Notes: generated by a model not told the origin, from the sequence alone. 64,000 bases of DNA from Bacillus sp. FJAT-52991 (GCF_037201805.1 NZ_CP147404.1:761001-825000); one strand, 5' to 3'. Positions 50,930 to 62,560 are shown, numbered from the stretch's first letter. Made by a program: numbers and translations.

Positions 50930-51916
50930 TTAATGCGATCCAGGGACGAACTCCAGTTTTTTTCTTAGTTTTTCTTCGCTGAAGATCCAGCCGGTGTAGG
51001 AACCGACGATTTGATAGTCGAGGTCAAGCTGTACGACGGCGACGAATGGATAGTAGCCATTGTTTCGATAACGAAGGTCGATAAATTTAACCTCGTAGCA
51101 ATCGTCATATTCAGCGACTTCCCAGCGATAGACTGGAGAAAAATGGAGAAATGCATCCAAGTTTCGATCTTGTTTCGCCGCTTGAAAAAGTGGGCTATCC
51201 GGTATTGGAACTCGCTTGTACTTATCAAGAATCGTGACGGAGCGCCGGTAACCTCTTGCTACATAAAAGTGCGTCGGTGTTTTAACAGCAATTCTCCAAA
51301 GGTTAAAGCGAATCGTTGGTGCGATAATCACTTCTTCTGCATCGGGAATAAGTCGATGTACGGCATTTCTAATGGCGCCTTGCATTTGGAAGCGCAATAT
51401 ATAGTATCCGATTAGAATCAGATAGATCACGATAAATGTGTAGCCTGGATTGAATCCAACACCCCACAGACTAAGACCAACGACGTGAATAGAAAAGATA
51501 AAAGGATCAAACGTGTTAATAACGCCTAGAGCGATCCACTTAGATGAAAACGGTCTTAGCGCTTGTGTGCCATAAGCGTTAAAAATATCAACAAAGACGT
51601 GCAGGGAAACAGCTATTTGTGTCCATAACCATAAATGCAATACATTGCTTTCTGGCATGAAAAAATAGAGAACAGCTGTAATCAGTATAGACCATAGAAT
51701 CATCGCTGGAATAGAGTGAGTAGCTCCCCGGTGATTTCGAATGTAGACAGCATTATTTCTAAGCTTTAATATTGTATCTATATCAGGGACTTGAGAGCCG
51801 ATGACGACGGCTGTTAATACGGCGTATTTTGTAGCCGGGTCAGCAGCCACGGCAGGATCAAGGGTAGACAAGCCTCCTAAAGCAAATCCCATGACAATAT
51901 GAGTTCCAGTATCCAA
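50930..51916 (-). CDS. yfhP: YfhP-family membrane protein (DUF457 metal-dependent hydrolase-like)
   Basis: 328 residues. N-terminal MDTGTHIVMGFALGGLS and SQVPDIDTIL...NHRGATHSIPAMILW carry the His/Asp pattern of DUF457 membrane hydrolases; five or so helices, then a soluble C-terminal part. Cellular role not established. ATG 51916 after AAGGAGGGACCC. Divergent from mutY, as in B. subtilis. Its terminator has been split by the IS. Confidence 0.92.
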   Translation of the reverse strand: MDTGTHIVMGFALGGLSTLDPAVAADPATKYAVLTAVVIGSQVPDIDTILKLRNNAVYIRNHRGATHSIPAMILWSILITAVLYFFMPESNVLHLWLWTQIAVSLHVFVDIFNAYGTQALRPFSSKWIALGVINTFDPFIFSIHVVGLSLWGVGFNPGYTFIVIYLILIGYYILRFQMQGAIRNAVHRLIPDAEEVIIAPTIRFNLWRIAVKTPTHFYVARGYRRSVTILDKYKRVPIPDSPLFQAAKQDRNLDAFLHFSPVYRWEVAEYDDCYEVKFIDLRYRNNGYYPFVAVVQLDLDYQIVGSYTGWIFSEEKLRKKLEFVPGSH

Positions 51917-52010
51917 ATAGGGTCCCTCCTTATAGTAGGATGCAAATGAGGAACGGGGAAAATCAAGTAACCCTTCCTTATCTTTATTTTAACATTTTCG
52001 GAGGTTAATT

Positions 52011-53114
52011 GTGAATTTTCCATCACTGAAATCATTACAAGATGTAAATATTGAACAATTTCAACACGACTTAATCTCGTGGTATCAAGAGGAAAAAAGA
52101 GATTTACCGTGGAGAAAAGATCAGGACCCTTACAAAGTATGGGTTTCCGAAATTATGCTACAACAAACGCGAGTCGATACGGTAATTCCTTACTTTAACA
52201 ATTTCGTCGACAAGTTTCCGACCATTGAGGCGCTTGCAGATGCAGAAGAAGAAGCTGTGTTAAAGGCATGGGAAGGTCTTGGCTATTATTCGCGTGTGCG
52301 TAATTTGCAAACAGCGGTGCGTGAGGTAAAGGACCAATACGGTGGGAAAGTGCCGGACACGAAAGAAGAAATTTCTTCACTAAAAGGAGTAGGGCCATAC
52401 ACAAGTGGAGCTATTTTAAGCATTGCTTACGGTGTGCCGGAACCGGCTGTAGATGGAAATGTCATGCGGGTCATATCACGTATTTTATCAATTTGGGAGG
52501 ATATTGCTAAAGCTTCCTCTAGAAAAATCTTTGAAGAAGCAGTGCGGCAGCTGATTTCAAAAGAAGATCCCTCCTCATTTAATCAAGCATTAATGGAGCT
52601 TGGTGCGTTAATTTGTACGCCAACCTCACCTTCTTGTCTTCTTTGCCCTGTACGCGATCATTGTCATGCTTTCCATGAAGGGGTACAACAAGAGCTTCCT
52701 GTTAAAACAAAAAAGAAAAACATGAGGCATGTGCATCTTGGAGCGGCTGTGATTGCAACAGACGAAGGGGATGTTCTTATTCAAAAGCGGCCTGAGAGCG
52801 GTTTGCTTGCGAATTTATGGGAATTCCCAAATGTCGAGTTAAGTGGAGCTGGAAATCCGAAAATGGAACTAGAGCTATTTTTCCGTAAAGAATATGGTCT
52901 TGATGTTGAGTTGCAAGCAGAATCCATTGCTAAAATCCAGCATGTTTTTTCTCATTTAACATGGGATATTGATGTGTATTATGGAAAAATCAAAAAATCA
53001 CCGGTGACAAAAGAAAAGAGCCAATGGGTCAAGAAGGGAGAAGTAGAGCATTTTGCTTTCTCTGTCTCCCATCAAAAAATTTGGCAAAGAGCACAGGAGG
53101 AGGCTAAATCTTAA
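52011..53114 (+). CDS. mutY: Adenine DNA glycosylase MutY
   Basis: 367 residues. Catalytic Glu47 ([12 protein letters not shown]), the helix-hairpin-helix [12 protein letters not shown], Asp148 (AVDGNVMRV), Fe-S ligands Cys202, 209, 212 and 218, and a C-terminal NUDIX-like 8-oxoG recognition domain (from about 238, [30 protein letters not shown]). Removes adenine from A:8-oxoG pairs. GTG 52011 with GGAGG upstream. Confidence 0.97.
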   Translation: MNFPSLKSLQDVNIEQFQHDLISWYQEEKRDLPWRKDQDPYKVWVSEIMLQQTRVDTVIPYFNNFVDKFPTIEALADAEEEAVLKAWEGLGYYSRVRNLQTAVREVKDQYGGKVPDTKEEISSLKGVGPYTSGAILSIAYGVPEPAVDGNVMRVISRILSIWEDIAKASSRKIFEEAVRQLISKEDPSSFNQALMELGALICTPTSPSCLLCPVRDHCHAFHEGVQQELPVKTKKKNMRHVHLGAAVIATDEGDVLIQKRPESGLLANLWEFPNVELSGAGNPKMELELFFRKEYGLDVELQAESIAKIQHVFSHLTWDIDVYYGKIKKSPVTKEKSQWVKKGEVEHFAFSVSHQKIWQRAQEEAKS

Positions 53115-53116
53115 AG

Positions 53117-53335
53117 TTAGCTTCCCCCTAAATCAAAAGGAATCTCTGTTCTAGGGGTATTCAATTTGCCACGATGCATGATTTCTTCAACGATATCTTT
53201 ATGAATGGTTTGTCCTTCCACGTTTAAATAAGGAACGATCGGCTGAAAAGACTGGTGAAAATGGATGAGTTCATTTTCTTTCCAGTCTTTCACAGACATC
53301 ATAGAAAGCTCAGTTAAATCACGACCAACATACAT
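53117..53335 (-). CDS. yfhS: YfhS-like small protein
   Basis: 72 residues (MYVGRDLTELSMMSVKDWKENELIHFHQSFQPIVPYLNVEG...). No known function; the position between mutY and fabL and on the opposite strand is that of B. subtilis yfhS. ATG 53335 after AGGAGG. Stops two bases from the mutY stop. Confidence 0.8.
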   Translation of the reverse strand: MYVGRDLTELSMMSVKDWKENELIHFHQSFQPIVPYLNVEGQTIHKDIVEEIMHRGKLNTPRTEIPFDLGGS

Positions 53336-53399
53336 AAACAGACCTCCTTTTCTAATTAAGGTTCTCATGTTGGTTGTCGACTATGCAAAGAGAAAGTAA

Positions 53400-54182
<783 letters not shown>

Positions 54183-54252
54183 AATTTTTTAATTTTTTAG
54201 GGATATTTCTTTTCCTTCCGGGACAAATTAATTTTTGTGGAGGTGAAAAGGA

Positions 54253-54453
54253 ATGAAAAATCAACCGAATTTCAGAGGGAAAGCAGCTGCAGGTACAGAT
54301 GCTAACCAAGTGAGACAACAAAACGCTGCTTCTGCTGCAGGACAAAATGCAGCATTCGGCACAGAATTTGGTGCTGAAACAGATGTTAACCAGGTGAAAC
54401 AACAAAACGCTCAAGCGGAAGCTCGTAAAAATCAAGCTCCTCAAAACAAGTAA
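54253..54453 (+). CDS. sspE: Gamma-type small acid-soluble spore protein
   Basis: 66 residues, rich in Gln/Asn/Ala, with two related segments (GTDANQVRQQNA and ETDVNQVKQQNA) and the FGTEFGAET stretch at the germination-protease site. A store of amino acids in the spore core. ATG 54253 with GGAGGTG upstream; terminator after. Clear proof of an endospore former. Confidence 0.97.
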   Translation: MKNQPNFRGKAAAGTDANQVRQQNAASAAGQNAAFGTEFGAETDVNQVKQQNAQAEARKNQAPQNK

Positions 54454-54484
54454 GGAATCCACCTTACACGCCGACAAACTAAAG

Positions 54485-54527
54485 AAAAAGGTTGTCTCCG
54501 AATTAACGGACGACAACCTTTTTCTTT
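54485..54527 (+). terminator. Terminator after sspE
   Basis: AAAAAGGTTGTC pairs with GACAACCTTTTT. Confidence 0.93.
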
Positions 54528-54656
54528 GATTTAATCGTCTCTTTAGTTTTCATTTGAAGCCTAAATCGTTATAATAGTGTAATACAGAGTGTTTGATTTA
54601 AATAAATTAAGGAAAAAGTAAAGTCAAAGTGCTTTAAATGAAAGTAGGGGAAAATC

Positions 54657-55187
54657 ATGGCGATTCCCAGAGAAGGTGAATCCATCCAAATACATAGTTA
54701 CAAGCATGACGGAAATATTCATCGTGTTTGGGAAGAAACCATTGTCTTAAAAGCGAACAACAACCTTGTAATTGGTGGGAATGACCACACGATTGTAACT
54801 GAGTCAGATGGACGAACGTGGGTAACAAGAGAACCAGCTATATGTTATTTTCATGCTCGGCAATGGTTTAATATCATTGGGATGCTGAGAACGGATGGCA
54901 TCTATTATTATTGCAATATTAGCTCTCCTTTTGTGTATGATCATGAAGCGCTTAAATATATTGATTATGATCTTGATATTAAAGTGTTTCCGGATCGATC
55001 TTATATTTTACTCGATGAGGATGAATATGCGCAGCACAGCAAGCAAATGAATTATCCAGACGTCATTGATAAAATATTAAAGCGCAACATTGACCATCTT
55101 ATTTACTTAATTCATCAACAAAAAGGGCCATTTTCAAAGGAATTTATCGATAAGTGGTACGAAAAATACTTAACTTACCGAGGTTGA
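54657..55187 (+). CDS. ntdP: Nucleoside tri-/diphosphatase NtdP (YgaC, DUF402)
   Basis: 176 residues with the DUF402 core ([58 protein letters not shown]) whose acidic residues bind Mg. Hydrolyses nucleoside tri- and diphosphates. Position after sspE as ygaC, though ygaB, which lies between them in B. subtilis, is absent. ATG 54657 after AGGGGAAAATC. Confidence 0.92.
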   Translation: MAIPREGESIQIHSYKHDGNIHRVWEETIVLKANNNLVIGGNDHTIVTESDGRTWVTREPAICYFHARQWFNIIGMLRTDGIYYYCNISSPFVYDHEALKYIDYDLDIKVFPDRSYILLDEDEYAQHSKQMNYPDVIDKILKRNIDHLIYLIHQQKGPFSKEFIDKWYEKYLTYRG

Positions 55188-55212
55188 TATCCCTCAATAA
55201 AGGGGGACGGCG

Positions 55213-55240
55213 CCTGTTGAATCTTCAACAGGTTTTTTCT
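55213..55240 (+). terminator. Terminator after ntdP
   Basis: CCTGTTGAA pairs with TTCAACAGG, then TTTTTTC. Confidence 0.9.
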
Positions 55241-55391
55241 TTTTTTATCGGCTGCATGAAGGTGTAATGTGGACGTGTGCTTTATTTGAATGTAATGAAA
55301 ACAAGGCGACGTTGATCATGTTTTTAAGAGTAATTCTAACTCCTATGCCGTTAACCAGCGCCTTACGCTTTTCTTAAAAGGGGGAATGAAT

Positions 55392-57179
55392 ATGAGTGTG
55401 ATTAGACGATATATGCAATTTGTGAAGCCGTATCGTTGGCAAATTATCGGTACGCTAGTAATTGGGATTATCAAGTTCGCTTTGCCGCTGATGATTCCAA
55501 TTTTAATTAAGTATGTCATTGATGATGTGATTGGCAGTGATGTGATGACTGCAGGAGAGAAGCAAGAACAACTATTTCTCATTATCGGCTCAATGTTAGT
55601 TGTCTTTACTTTTCTTCGGCCACCTATTGAGTATTATCGCCAATATTTTGCGCAATGGACAAGTAATAAAATATTGTATGACATTCGTGATCGGCTATTT
55701 TCACATATTCAACAGTTAAGCTTTAAGTATTATTCAAATACTCGGTCTGGAGAGATTATCTCACGGGTGATTAATGATGTGGAGCAGACAAAGAATTTTG
55801 TCATTACTGGGCTGATGAATGTATGGCTTGATGCGGCAACGATTGTGATTGCGATTGGGATTATGTTGACGATGGATGTTAAGTTAACAGTTGTTTCGCT
55901 ATTGGTGTTTCCTTTTTACGCTGTTTCTGTTCGGTATTTTTTCGGCAACTTGCGCAAGCTGACAAGAGCGCGTTCTCAAGCGCTTGCTGGGGTGCAAAGT
56001 TATTTACATGAACGGGTACAAGGGATGTCAGTGATCAAAAGCTTTGCGATTGAAGATTATGAACAAACACAATTTCAAAAGCAAAATAGTCATTTCTTAG
56101 AGAAGGCTTTAGATCAGACAAGATGGAATGCGAAGGCGTTTGCTGTTGTCAATACGATTACAGATATTGCTCCGCTTCTTGTGATTGGTTATGCAGGGTA
56201 TCAAGTCATTCAAGGGAATTTAACAGTGGGAACCATGGCTGCGTTTATTGCCTATATTGACAAGCTGTATAATCCGCTTCGACGATTAGTGAACTCCTCA
56301 ACCACGATGACGCAATCGATTGCTTCGATGGATCGCGTATTTGAACTTCTAGATGAAACGTATGATATTAAGGATAAAGACGATGCGATTACATGCAAAG
56401 ATGTAAAGGGGCATATTGTATTTGATGGTGTTGATTTTGCTTATGATGAAGAAGAGAAGGAGGTTCTTCATCAAATCCAACTTGATGTGAAAGCGGGGGA
56501 AACAGTAGCCTTTGTCGGAATGAGCGGTGGAGGAAAGTCTTCATTAGTGAGCTTGATTCCACGATTTTATGATGTAACTGCGGGTCGAATTTTACTTGAT
56601 GGTACGGATATTCGCAATTTTAAAGTACGTAGCTTGCGAGATAATATCGGGATTGTGCTGCAAGATAATATTTTATTCAGTGAATCCGTTCGAACGAATA
56701 TTTTGCTAGCCAAGCCTGATGCGACAGAGGAAGAGATCATCGCAGCAGCAAAAGCGGCCAATGCCCATGATTTTATTATGAATTTACCTGAAGGATATGA
56801 TACAAGAGTAGGGGAAAGAGGTGTAAAGCTGTCAGGAGGGCAGAAGCAGCGGATTGCCATTGCTCGCGTATTCTTAAAAAATCCTCCAATTATTATATTA
56901 GACGAAGCGACATCCGCCCTTGACCTGGAAAGCGAACACTTAATTCAGGAAGCGATGGAGAAGCTGTCTAAGGATCGAACCACCTTTATCGTGGCACATC
57001 GCCTTTCAACGATTACTCATGCCGACCGAATTATCCTTATCGAAAACGGCCAAATCATTGAAAGCGGCACACACGAACAACTCATGAACAAACAAGGACG
57101 ATATTACAAATTGTACCAGGTGCCTGTCACTCCCCGGGAATCGTCGGAAAGTGTCGAAGTTTCGAGTTCAAATACATGA
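55392..57179 (+). CDS. ygaD: ABC exporter half-transporter (YgaD)
   Basis: 595 residues: six-helix membrane domain to about 320, then ATPase with Walker [10 protein letters not shown] (about 376), LSGGQKQR (about 480) and Walker [13 protein letters not shown] (about 501). Homodimeric MsbA/BmrA-type exporter; substrate unknown. ATG 55392 seven bases after AAGGGGG. Followed by a two-way terminator. Confidence 0.94.
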   Translation: MSVIRRYMQFVKPYRWQIIGTLVIGIIKFALPLMIPILIKYVIDDVIGSDVMTAGEKQEQLFLIIGSMLVVFTFLRPPIEYYRQYFAQWTSNKILYDIRDRLFSHIQQLSFKYYSNTRSGEIISRVINDVEQTKNFVITGLMNVWLDAATIVIAIGIMLTMDVKLTVVSLLVFPFYAVSVRYFFGNLRKLTRARSQALAGVQSYLHERVQGMSVIKSFAIEDYEQTQFQKQNSHFLEKALDQTRWNAKAFAVVNTITDIAPLLVIGYAGYQVIQGNLTVGTMAAFIAYIDKLYNPLRRLVNSSTTMTQSIASMDRVFELLDETYDIKDKDDAITCKDVKGHIVFDGVDFAYDEEEKEVLHQIQLDVKAGETVAFVGMSGGGKSSLVSLIPRFYDVTAGRILLDGTDIRNFKVRSLRDNIGIVLQDNILFSESVRTNILLAKPDATEEEIIAAAKAANAHDFIMNLPEGYDTRVGERGVKLSGGQKQRIAIARVFLKNPPIIILDEATSALDLESEHLIQEAMEKLSKDRTTFIVAHRLSTITHADRIILIENGQIIESGTHEQLMNKQGRYYKLYQVPVTPRESSESVEVSSSNT

Positions 57180-57212
57180 TAAAAGCCAGCCGGACATTCC
57201 GGCTGGCTTTTA
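57180..57212. terminator. Bidirectional terminator between ygaD and ygaE
   Basis: AAAAGCCAGCCGG pairs with CCGGCTGGCTTTT. Confidence 0.95.
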
Positions 57213-58292
57213 TGCTTCTTCTTCAAGTTCAGGTGGGTCTTCATCGTCATGGTGAAATTTATTATAGCTTGAAATTAAGTGATCGAGATGTTCTAAGTTT
57301 TCTCCGTATTCAAGGATAGAAGATAGCACGTGAAGCATATGAATGGATGTATTTATTTCTTCCGTTGGAGCTGCCTTCAATTCATTGGCAAACAGGATCA
57401 AAAACTCTTCTCGATTAATACATAGCTCGAATATATCCTCTGTATCGGTTGTCGGCTTTACCTTCCCGATATAACGCAATAATAAATGCTCATGGTAGCT
57501 CATTAAACAATCGAGGTGATCTTGCATCATTTTTTGCACAGCAGGCTTCAAATGATAAATTTCATTTTCAAACTGATTCATTCGTCGCAAAATATCAAAG
57601 CTTCTCCGAGCAGAAGAAATCATCTTGCGATAGAGCACCATTTTCCGCTTTTTTGCGGTGATGTTTTTTTTCAATGTACCACGGTCTTCTTTGTATAATA
57701 AATATAGATGATCAATTTTAATAAGCCGCTCACGAATCTTGCTAATATCTTTCTTCAGTAAATGATATTCTGCACCGTTTCGCATGCTTAAACGAATCCA
57801 CTTTAATGTATCTTCAGTTACTTGATTAATTTGCATAAATAATTTCGTTTCATATTTAGGAGGTAAAAAGATTAAATTAACGATAAAAGCAGAAAGTACT
57901 CCAATCATAATTGTTAAGAAACGAACAGAGGCAAACTGAATAAAATCCTCATTTTGGACTTCCATGATAGCAATCACCGTTACTAAGGCCAATCCGATGG
58001 TATTTTCTAAACCCATCTTCAAAATTACGATAATCGCCACAATCGCTGCGAGCCCAACGACTAAAGAGTGAGTACCTAATAGTAGAACAAAGGAAATGGC
58101 GATAACAGCCCCAATGATGTTTGCTTGCAATTGTTCAACAACTGTTAAGTATGAACGATAGATGGTGGGCTGGATGGCAAATACGGCTGCAATCCCTGCA
58201 AACACTGGAGAAGGAAGGCCTAACAAACCTGAAACAAACAAAGCAAGCACAATGGCAATACCTGTTTTGAAAATTCGCGCACCTAGCTTCAT
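57210..58292 (-). CDS. ygaE: Aromatic-acid exporter family (FUSC-like) membrane protein YgaE
   Basis: 360 residues: six helices in the first 145 (KTGIAIVLALFVSGLLGLPSPVFAGIAAVFAIQPTIYRSY is an ArAE/FUSC hallmark), then a long cytoplasmic helical part with an acidic tail. Function unknown. ATG 58292. Order ygaD, ygaE, gsaB as in B. subtilis. Confidence 0.92.
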   Translation of the reverse strand: MKLGARIFKTGIAIVLALFVSGLLGLPSPVFAGIAAVFAIQPTIYRSYLTVVEQLQANIIGAVIAISFVLLLGTHSLVVGLAAIVAIIVILKMGLENTIGLALVTVIAIMEVQNEDFIQFASVRFLTIMIGVLSAFIVNLIFLPPKYETKLFMQINQVTEDTLKWIRLSMRNGAEYHLLKKDISKIRERLIKIDHLYLLYKEDRGTLKKNITAKKRKMVLYRKMISSARRSFDILRRMNQFENEIYHLKPAVQKMMQDHLDCLMSYHEHLLLRYIGKVKPTTDTEDIFELCINREEFLILFANELKAAPTEEINTSIHMLHVLSSILEYGENLEHLDHLISSYNKFHHDDEDPPELEEEA

Positions 58293-58493
58293 ATATTCAG
58301 TAATTCCTTTCGTTAATGAAGTATGGTTTCCTTAATAAACGGCTAGAAGAACCGTTAAATAGGAAGCCAATAATGTACTATACAATGGACCGAACCTAAT
58401 AGCAAGAAATAAACAAAGATTTCTATTTTTTCTTATTTTAAAATAGAGGATTTAAGCAAAATGAAGGGGTAGACTAGGAGAAATGTGGATCAT

Positions 58494-58530
58494 GAAACAA
58501 GCAGCAAAACGCTGTCTGCTGCTTGTTTGA
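58494..58530 (-). terminator. Terminator of gsaB
   Basis: On the minus strand AAACAAGCAGCAG pairs with TTGCTGCTTGTTT. Confidence 0.88.
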
Positions 58531-58534
58531 ATGA

Positions 58535-59821
58535 TTAAAGTTGAGAAAAAGCGTAATCTACTGCTTTTAACGTCGTTTGAATATCTTCTTCCGTATGCTC
58601 GGTTGTTAAGAACCAAGCTTCGTATTTAGATGGTGCTAAGTGAATGCCTTGGTTCAGCATTAATTTGAAGAAACGACCGAACATTTCACCATCGGTTGCT
58701 TCCGCTTGCTCGTAATTGACGACGGTTTCCTTCGTGAAGTAGATCGTCAATGCGCCTTTTAAGCGGTTGAGTGTAATTGGTGTATTATATTTTTTCGCAG
58801 AAGCTAAAATTCCTTCTTCAAGAATTGCTCCTAATCGGTCCAGTTCTTCATAGACACCTTCTTTTTGTAAGACTTCGAGGCAAGCAATTCCCGCTAGCAT
58901 GGAAGCTGGATTTCCAGCCATCGTTCCTGCTTGGTACGCTGGACCGAGTGGAGCGACTTTTTCCATAATTTCGATGCGGCCGCCATAAGCACCAATTGGC
59001 ATACCGCCGCCGATAATTTTGCCAATAGCCGTTAAGTCTGGATAAATGTCTAATAGATCTTGAGCACCGCCATAAGTGAAGCGGAAACCTGTAATAACTT
59101 CATCAAAAATAAGAAGGGAACCCGCTTCGTGAGTTAATTCTTTCACTTGTTGTAAAAAGCCTTCTTTCGGTTCAACAATCCCAAAATTACCCACAATTGG
59201 CTCGATTAAAACAGCAGCAATTTGGTCGCCCCATTTATCTAGTGCTTCTTTTAATGGCTCAATTTCATTGAAAGGTACGGTGATCACTTCTTGAGCGATG
59301 CTTTTTGGTACGCCTGCTGAATCTGGTGTTCCTAATGTCGAAGGACCAGATCCTGCTGCCACTAATACTAAATCAGAATGGCCGTGGTAACAGCCAGCAA
59401 ATTTAATAATTTTATCTCGCCCTGTATAGGCGCGTGCCACACGAATCGTTGTCATTACCGCTTCTGTTCCACTGTTAACGAAGCGAACCTTTTCCATTGC
59501 TGGCATTGCTTCTTTTAACATTTTAGCAAATGTGACTTCATATGGAGTGGGTGTTCCGAATAACACCCCGTTTTCTGCCGCTTGTTTAATTGCTTCTGTA
59601 ATATGAGGGTGAGCATGTCCCGTGATGATTGGTCCGTAAGCCGCTAAATAATCGATATATTTATTGCCGTCCACATCCCAAAAATAGGCGCCTTGTCCTT
59701 TTTCCATAGCAACAGGTGAGCCGCCGCCCACTGCTTTATAAGAACGAGAAGGACTGTTAACTCCGCCTACAATATGTTCTAATGCTTCTGTATGTAATTG
59801 TTCCGACTTGGAAAAATTCAT
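58535..59821 (-). CDS. gsaB: Glutamate-1-semialdehyde 2,1-aminomutase (GsaB/HemL2)
   Basis: 428 residues, PLP fold type [56 protein letters not shown] and the PLP Lys268 ([17 protein letters not shown]). Makes 5-aminolevulinate for haem. Bacillus has two, hemL and gsaB; the place beside perR/bcp marks gsaB. ATG 59821 after AAGGAGG. Confidence 0.95.
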   Translation of the reverse strand: MNFSKSEQLHTEALEHIVGGVNSPSRSYKAVGGGSPVAMEKGQGAYFWDVDGNKYIDYLAAYGPIITGHAHPHITEAIKQAAENGVLFGTPTPYEVTFAKMLKEAMPAMEKVRFVNSGTEAVMTTIRVARAYTGRDKIIKFAGCYHGHSDLVLVAAGSGPSTLGTPDSAGVPKSIAQEVITVPFNEIEPLKEALDKWGDQIAAVLIEPIVGNFGIVEPKEGFLQQVKELTHEAGSLLIFDEVITGFRFTYGGAQDLLDIYPDLTAIGKIIGGGMPIGAYGGRIEIMEKVAPLGPAYQAGTMAGNPASMLAGIACLEVLQKEGVYEELDRLGAILEEGILASAKKYNTPITLNRLKGALTIYFTKETVVNYEQAEATDGEMFGRFFKLMLNQGIHLAPSKYEAWFLTTEHTEEDIQTTLKAVDYAFSQL

Positions 59822-59945
59822 TGTACTACCTCCTTATTTTTTCACTCCCTTTCCATTTTAGACCCGCCATCCTGTTTAAGCAATTCATAAAAAATATCGA
59901 TGCTGCGTATAGTGGAAGGAAAGAAGGCGAAAAGGAGAGGTGAGG

Positions 59946-60344
59946 ATGACTGCTATGATTTTCAGTGCGGTCGTATTATGTGTAGGGGTGAGTGTAAGGG
60001 GGTTTTTTGTACAAGGACAACCTCAACATCGCTATCTTTCCCTCTACTATTTTGTTTACTTTGGTCTCCTATATTTAACGGTCATGATTGGTTTTGCTCT
60101 TATTTATGTCATTTTGAATATAAATGGCTATACCGTATGGACAGAAGTCACCCTTAATCAATTGCCATTTTGGGAGCGTTTTTTTACTTCCTTATACTTT
60201 AGTGGGATTACTTTATTTTCTGTCGGATATGGAGATATCGTTCCTGAAGGAGTAGGACGTTGGGTAGCTCTGGTAGAAGCGTGGACAGGCTATACGATTC
60301 CAACGGCCTTTGTTGTTCGAACGATGCTAGAAAAAGAAACATAA
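59946..60344 (+). CDS. Two-helix potassium channel-like protein
   Basis: 132 residues. Two or three helices plus a pore helix and selectivity filter SVGYGD (92-97) in TLFSVGYGDIVPEG. No RCK domain, so it is a minimal KcsA-like ion channel; K+ selectivity is inferred from the GYG. ATG 59946 after AAAGGAG. It is not part of the gsaB-ygaF interval in B. subtilis. Confidence 0.88.
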   Translation: MTAMIFSAVVLCVGVSVRGFFVQGQPQHRYLSLYYFVYFGLLYLTVMIGFALIYVILNINGYTVWTEVTLNQLPFWERFFTSLYFSGITLFSVGYGDIVPEGVGRWVALVEAWTGYTIPTAFVVRTMLEKET

Positions 60345-60348
60345 CTTG

Positions 60349-60402
60349 TTTATTCCGCATTAACGGGCTGTAAGGCCCCCACTGATTGAAGTTTCACTTT
60401 AT
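60349..60402 (-). repeat. Dispersed structured repeat, internally deleted copy 5
   Basis: On the minus strand AAAGTGAAACTTCAATCAGT passes through GGGGGCC into TTACAGCCCGTTAATGCGGA. Same deletion form as copy 4. Confidence 0.9.
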
Positions 60403-60471
60403 ATTTGCTATCTGATTTCTGATCCGTTACGCTAAAGTTGAATTCATTTTTAGCTAAGGGGGAAGAAATAT

Positions 60472-60945
60472 ATGACAGTTATGATAGGTGACATGGCACC
60501 AGATTTTACATTGCTAGCAAATAGTGGAGAAAACGTTCGATTATCCGATTATAAAGGGAAAAATATCGTCTTATATTTTTATCCAAAAGATATGACACCT
60601 GGCTGTACGACACAAGCATGTGATTTTCGCGATCAGCATGCGAACTTCAGTGATTTAAATACAGTTATTTTAGGAATTAGTATAGATCCGGTAGAACGTC
60701 ATCAGAAGTTTATTGAAAAATATGATTTACCTTTCTTGTTATTAGCGGATGATGAGCACAAAGTGTGTGAGCTGTATGATGTATGGAAACTGAAGAAGAA
60801 CTTTGGAAAAGAGTATATGGGGATTGAACGTTCGACATTTGTGATTGATACGGAAGGCAAGCTTGTGAAGGAGTGGAGAAAAGTAAAGGTAAAAGGCCAT
60901 GTAGAAGAAGCGCTTCAATTCATTCAAAATGAGATGAGCCAATGA
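60472..60945 (+). CDS. bcp: Thioredoxin-dependent peroxiredoxin Bcp (YgaF)
   Basis: 157 residues, PrxQ/Bcp group: peroxidatic Cys45 in DMTPGCTTQAC, resolving Cys50, and Arg in ERSTFVID. Reduces hydroperoxides. ATG 60472 after AAGGGGGAAG. Overlaps the next gene by ATGA, so the two are translationally coupled. Confidence 0.95.
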   Translation: MTVMIGDMAPDFTLLANSGENVRLSDYKGKNIVLYFYPKDMTPGCTTQACDFRDQHANFSDLNTVILGISIDPVERHQKFIEKYDLPFLLLADDEHKVCELYDVWKLKKNFGKEYMGIERSTFVIDTEGKLVKEWRKVKVKGHVEEALQFIQNEMSQ

Positions 60946-61889
60946 AAACGGTCTTTACTTTTCGACCTCCACGAAGCTTGCAAGCACGATTAATAGAAAG
61001 ATATCCGTCGATTGAATTTATGTTTTATAAAACGGTGGAAGAAGCAGAGGAGTTATCGGATGCGGAAATCATTGTTACCTTTGGCGAGAATTTAACTCCT
61101 CAGCGTATTGAAGCATGCAAGCAATTAAAATGGGTCATGGTCGCTTCCGCGGGACTAGAAAAAATGCCACTTGCATCATTAAGCGAAAAAGATATATTAG
61201 TCACCAATGCAAGAGGTGTACATAAAATTCCGATGGCGGAGTTTACTCTCGGCTATTTGCTGAATCATGTCAAACGGTTCCTAGAACTTCAGAAGCTTCA
61301 AGGTGAATCGACTTGGAATAAGCGTTTGCCAATCGGTGAATTAGCTGACCAAACACTTCTTGTCTTAGGCACTGGAGCCATCGGAAGTGAGATTGCGCGC
61401 TTAGCGGCTGCTTTTCGAATGAAGACGATTGGAATAAATCGCAGCGGGCGAATAGCCGACTCTTTTTCTAATGTTTATCAAATAGATCAGCTGTTATCGG
61501 TTTTGCCTGAAGCAGATTTTGTCGTTTCGATCTTACCTAGTACGAACGAGACGAAACATCTATTGAAAAAAGAACATTTTCAAGCGATGAAAAAAACGGC
61601 GGCATTTATTAATATCGGACGGGGAGATGTGTTGGAGGAACAAGTGTTAATGGATGCGTTAAATGAAGAGGAAATTGCTCATGCATATCTGGATGTGTTC
61701 GTACAAGAGCCTTTACTAGAGGAACACGCCTTCTGGAACCATGAAAAAATTACGGTCACTCCTCACATTTCAAGTATCACACCGCAATATTTGCCTCGGG
61801 TTTTTGAAATTTTTGAGTACAATTTAGATCAATATTTGCAAGGGCAAGGTATTTATAAGAATAGAGTAGATATCAATCGAGGATATTAA
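60942..61889 (+). CDS. D-2-hydroxyacid dehydrogenase family protein
   Basis: 315 residues: catalytic-domain start (FTFRPPRSLQARLIERYPSIE), NAD-binding LGTGAIGSEIA, SILPSTNETKHLL, INIGRGDVLEEQVLMDAL (Arg) and PHISSITPQYLPR (His). Reduces 2-keto acids or oxidises D-2-hydroxy acids; substrate unknown. Starts inside bcp, before perR, where B. subtilis has no such gene. Confidence 0.92.
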   Translation: MKTVFTFRPPRSLQARLIERYPSIEFMFYKTVEEAEELSDAEIIVTFGENLTPQRIEACKQLKWVMVASAGLEKMPLASLSEKDILVTNARGVHKIPMAEFTLGYLLNHVKRFLELQKLQGESTWNKRLPIGELADQTLLVLGTGAIGSEIARLAAAFRMKTIGINRSGRIADSFSNVYQIDQLLSVLPEADFVVSILPSTNETKHLLKKEHFQAMKKTAAFINIGRGDVLEEQVLMDALNEEEIAHAYLDVFVQEPLLEEHAFWNHEKITVTPHISSITPQYLPRVFEIFEYNLDQYLQGQGIYKNRVDINRGY

Positions 61890-61892
61890 GTG

Positions 61893-61935
61893 ATGAAGAA
61901 AAACCTGAAAAGATCATCTTTTCAGGTTTTTCTTC
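61893..61935 (+). terminator. Terminator after the dehydrogenase
   Basis: GAAGAAAAACCTGAAAAGAT pairs with ATCTTTTCAGGTTTTTCTTC, nearly perfect. Confidence 0.95.
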
Positions 61936-61978
61936 AAATAGGAGGGCATTGCATAGCGGTTCAGATAAGTTGTCCATA

Positions 61979-62025
61979 TTGACAAATGATGTAGGAAACT
62001 AGTACACTAATTATAAATATTATAA
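61979..62025 (+). promoter_or_regulatory. perR promoter and PerR box
   Basis: TTGACA (61979-61984), 18-base spacer, TACACT (62003-62008), then TTATAAATATTATAA (62011-62025), one mismatch to TTATAATNATTATAA. Places PerR binding just after the -10: autorepression. Confidence 0.75.
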
Positions 62026-62064
62026 TATAATAATACCTTTTAGAAAGAAATGAGGTGCATGACT

Positions 62065-62511
62065 GTGTCCCATGAACATGATCATTTAAAAGAAGCATTG
62101 GATACGTTAAAAGAAACTGGGGTTCGAATTACGCCTCAACGTCATGCGATACTTGAATATTTAACTCAATCTATGACTCACCCGACCGCAGATGATATTT
62201 ATAAAGCACTCGAAGGAAGATTCCCTAACATGAGCGTCGCTACTGTTTATAATAACTTACGAGTGTTTCGTGAAGTTGGCTTAGTGAAGGAATTGACTTA
62301 TGGTGATGCATCGAGCCGTTTTGATTTTGTAACGACAGATCATTATCACGTCATCTGTGAAGAATGTGGAAAGATTGTTGATTTTCACTATCCGGGTTTA
62401 GATGAAGTAGAACAACTAGCATCGCATGTCACAGGATTTAAAGTTAGTCATCATAGAATGGAAGTTTACGGAACTTGTCCGGACTGTACGCTAAAAACAG
62501 AAATTCATTAA
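62065..62511 (+). CDS. perR: Peroxide-sensing Fur-family repressor PerR
   Basis: 148 residues, nearly identical in wording to B. subtilis PerR. Fe/Mn ligands His39, Asp87, His93, His95 and Asp106; structural zinc Cys98, Cys101, Cys138 and Cys141. Oxidation of the His by peroxide releases DNA. GTG 62065 is chosen: GAGGTG lies seven bases before it, and the ATGs at 62050/62059 overlap that site. Its box also precedes pfeT. Confidence 0.97.
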   Translation: MSHEHDHLKEALDTLKETGVRITPQRHAILEYLTQSMTHPTADDIYKALEGRFPNMSVATVYNNLRVFREVGLVKELTYGDASSRFDFVTTDHYHVICEECGKIVDFHYPGLDEVEQLASHVTGFKVSHHRMEVYGTCPDCTLKTEIH

Positions 62512-62526
62512 AAAAGATTATGTCAA

Positions 62527-62560
62527 TGAAAATGCCAAGAACCTTCTTGGCATTTTCATG
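62527..62560 (+). terminator. Terminator after perR
   Basis: TGAAAATGCCAAGAA pairs with TTCTTGGCATTTTCA. Confidence 0.92.

Noticed and set aside
59900..60157. 85-codon plus-strand frame overlapping the potassium channel
   Set aside because: Different frame from the channel, Cys/Arg-rich with no family likeness; the overlapping channel has a proper start and filter.
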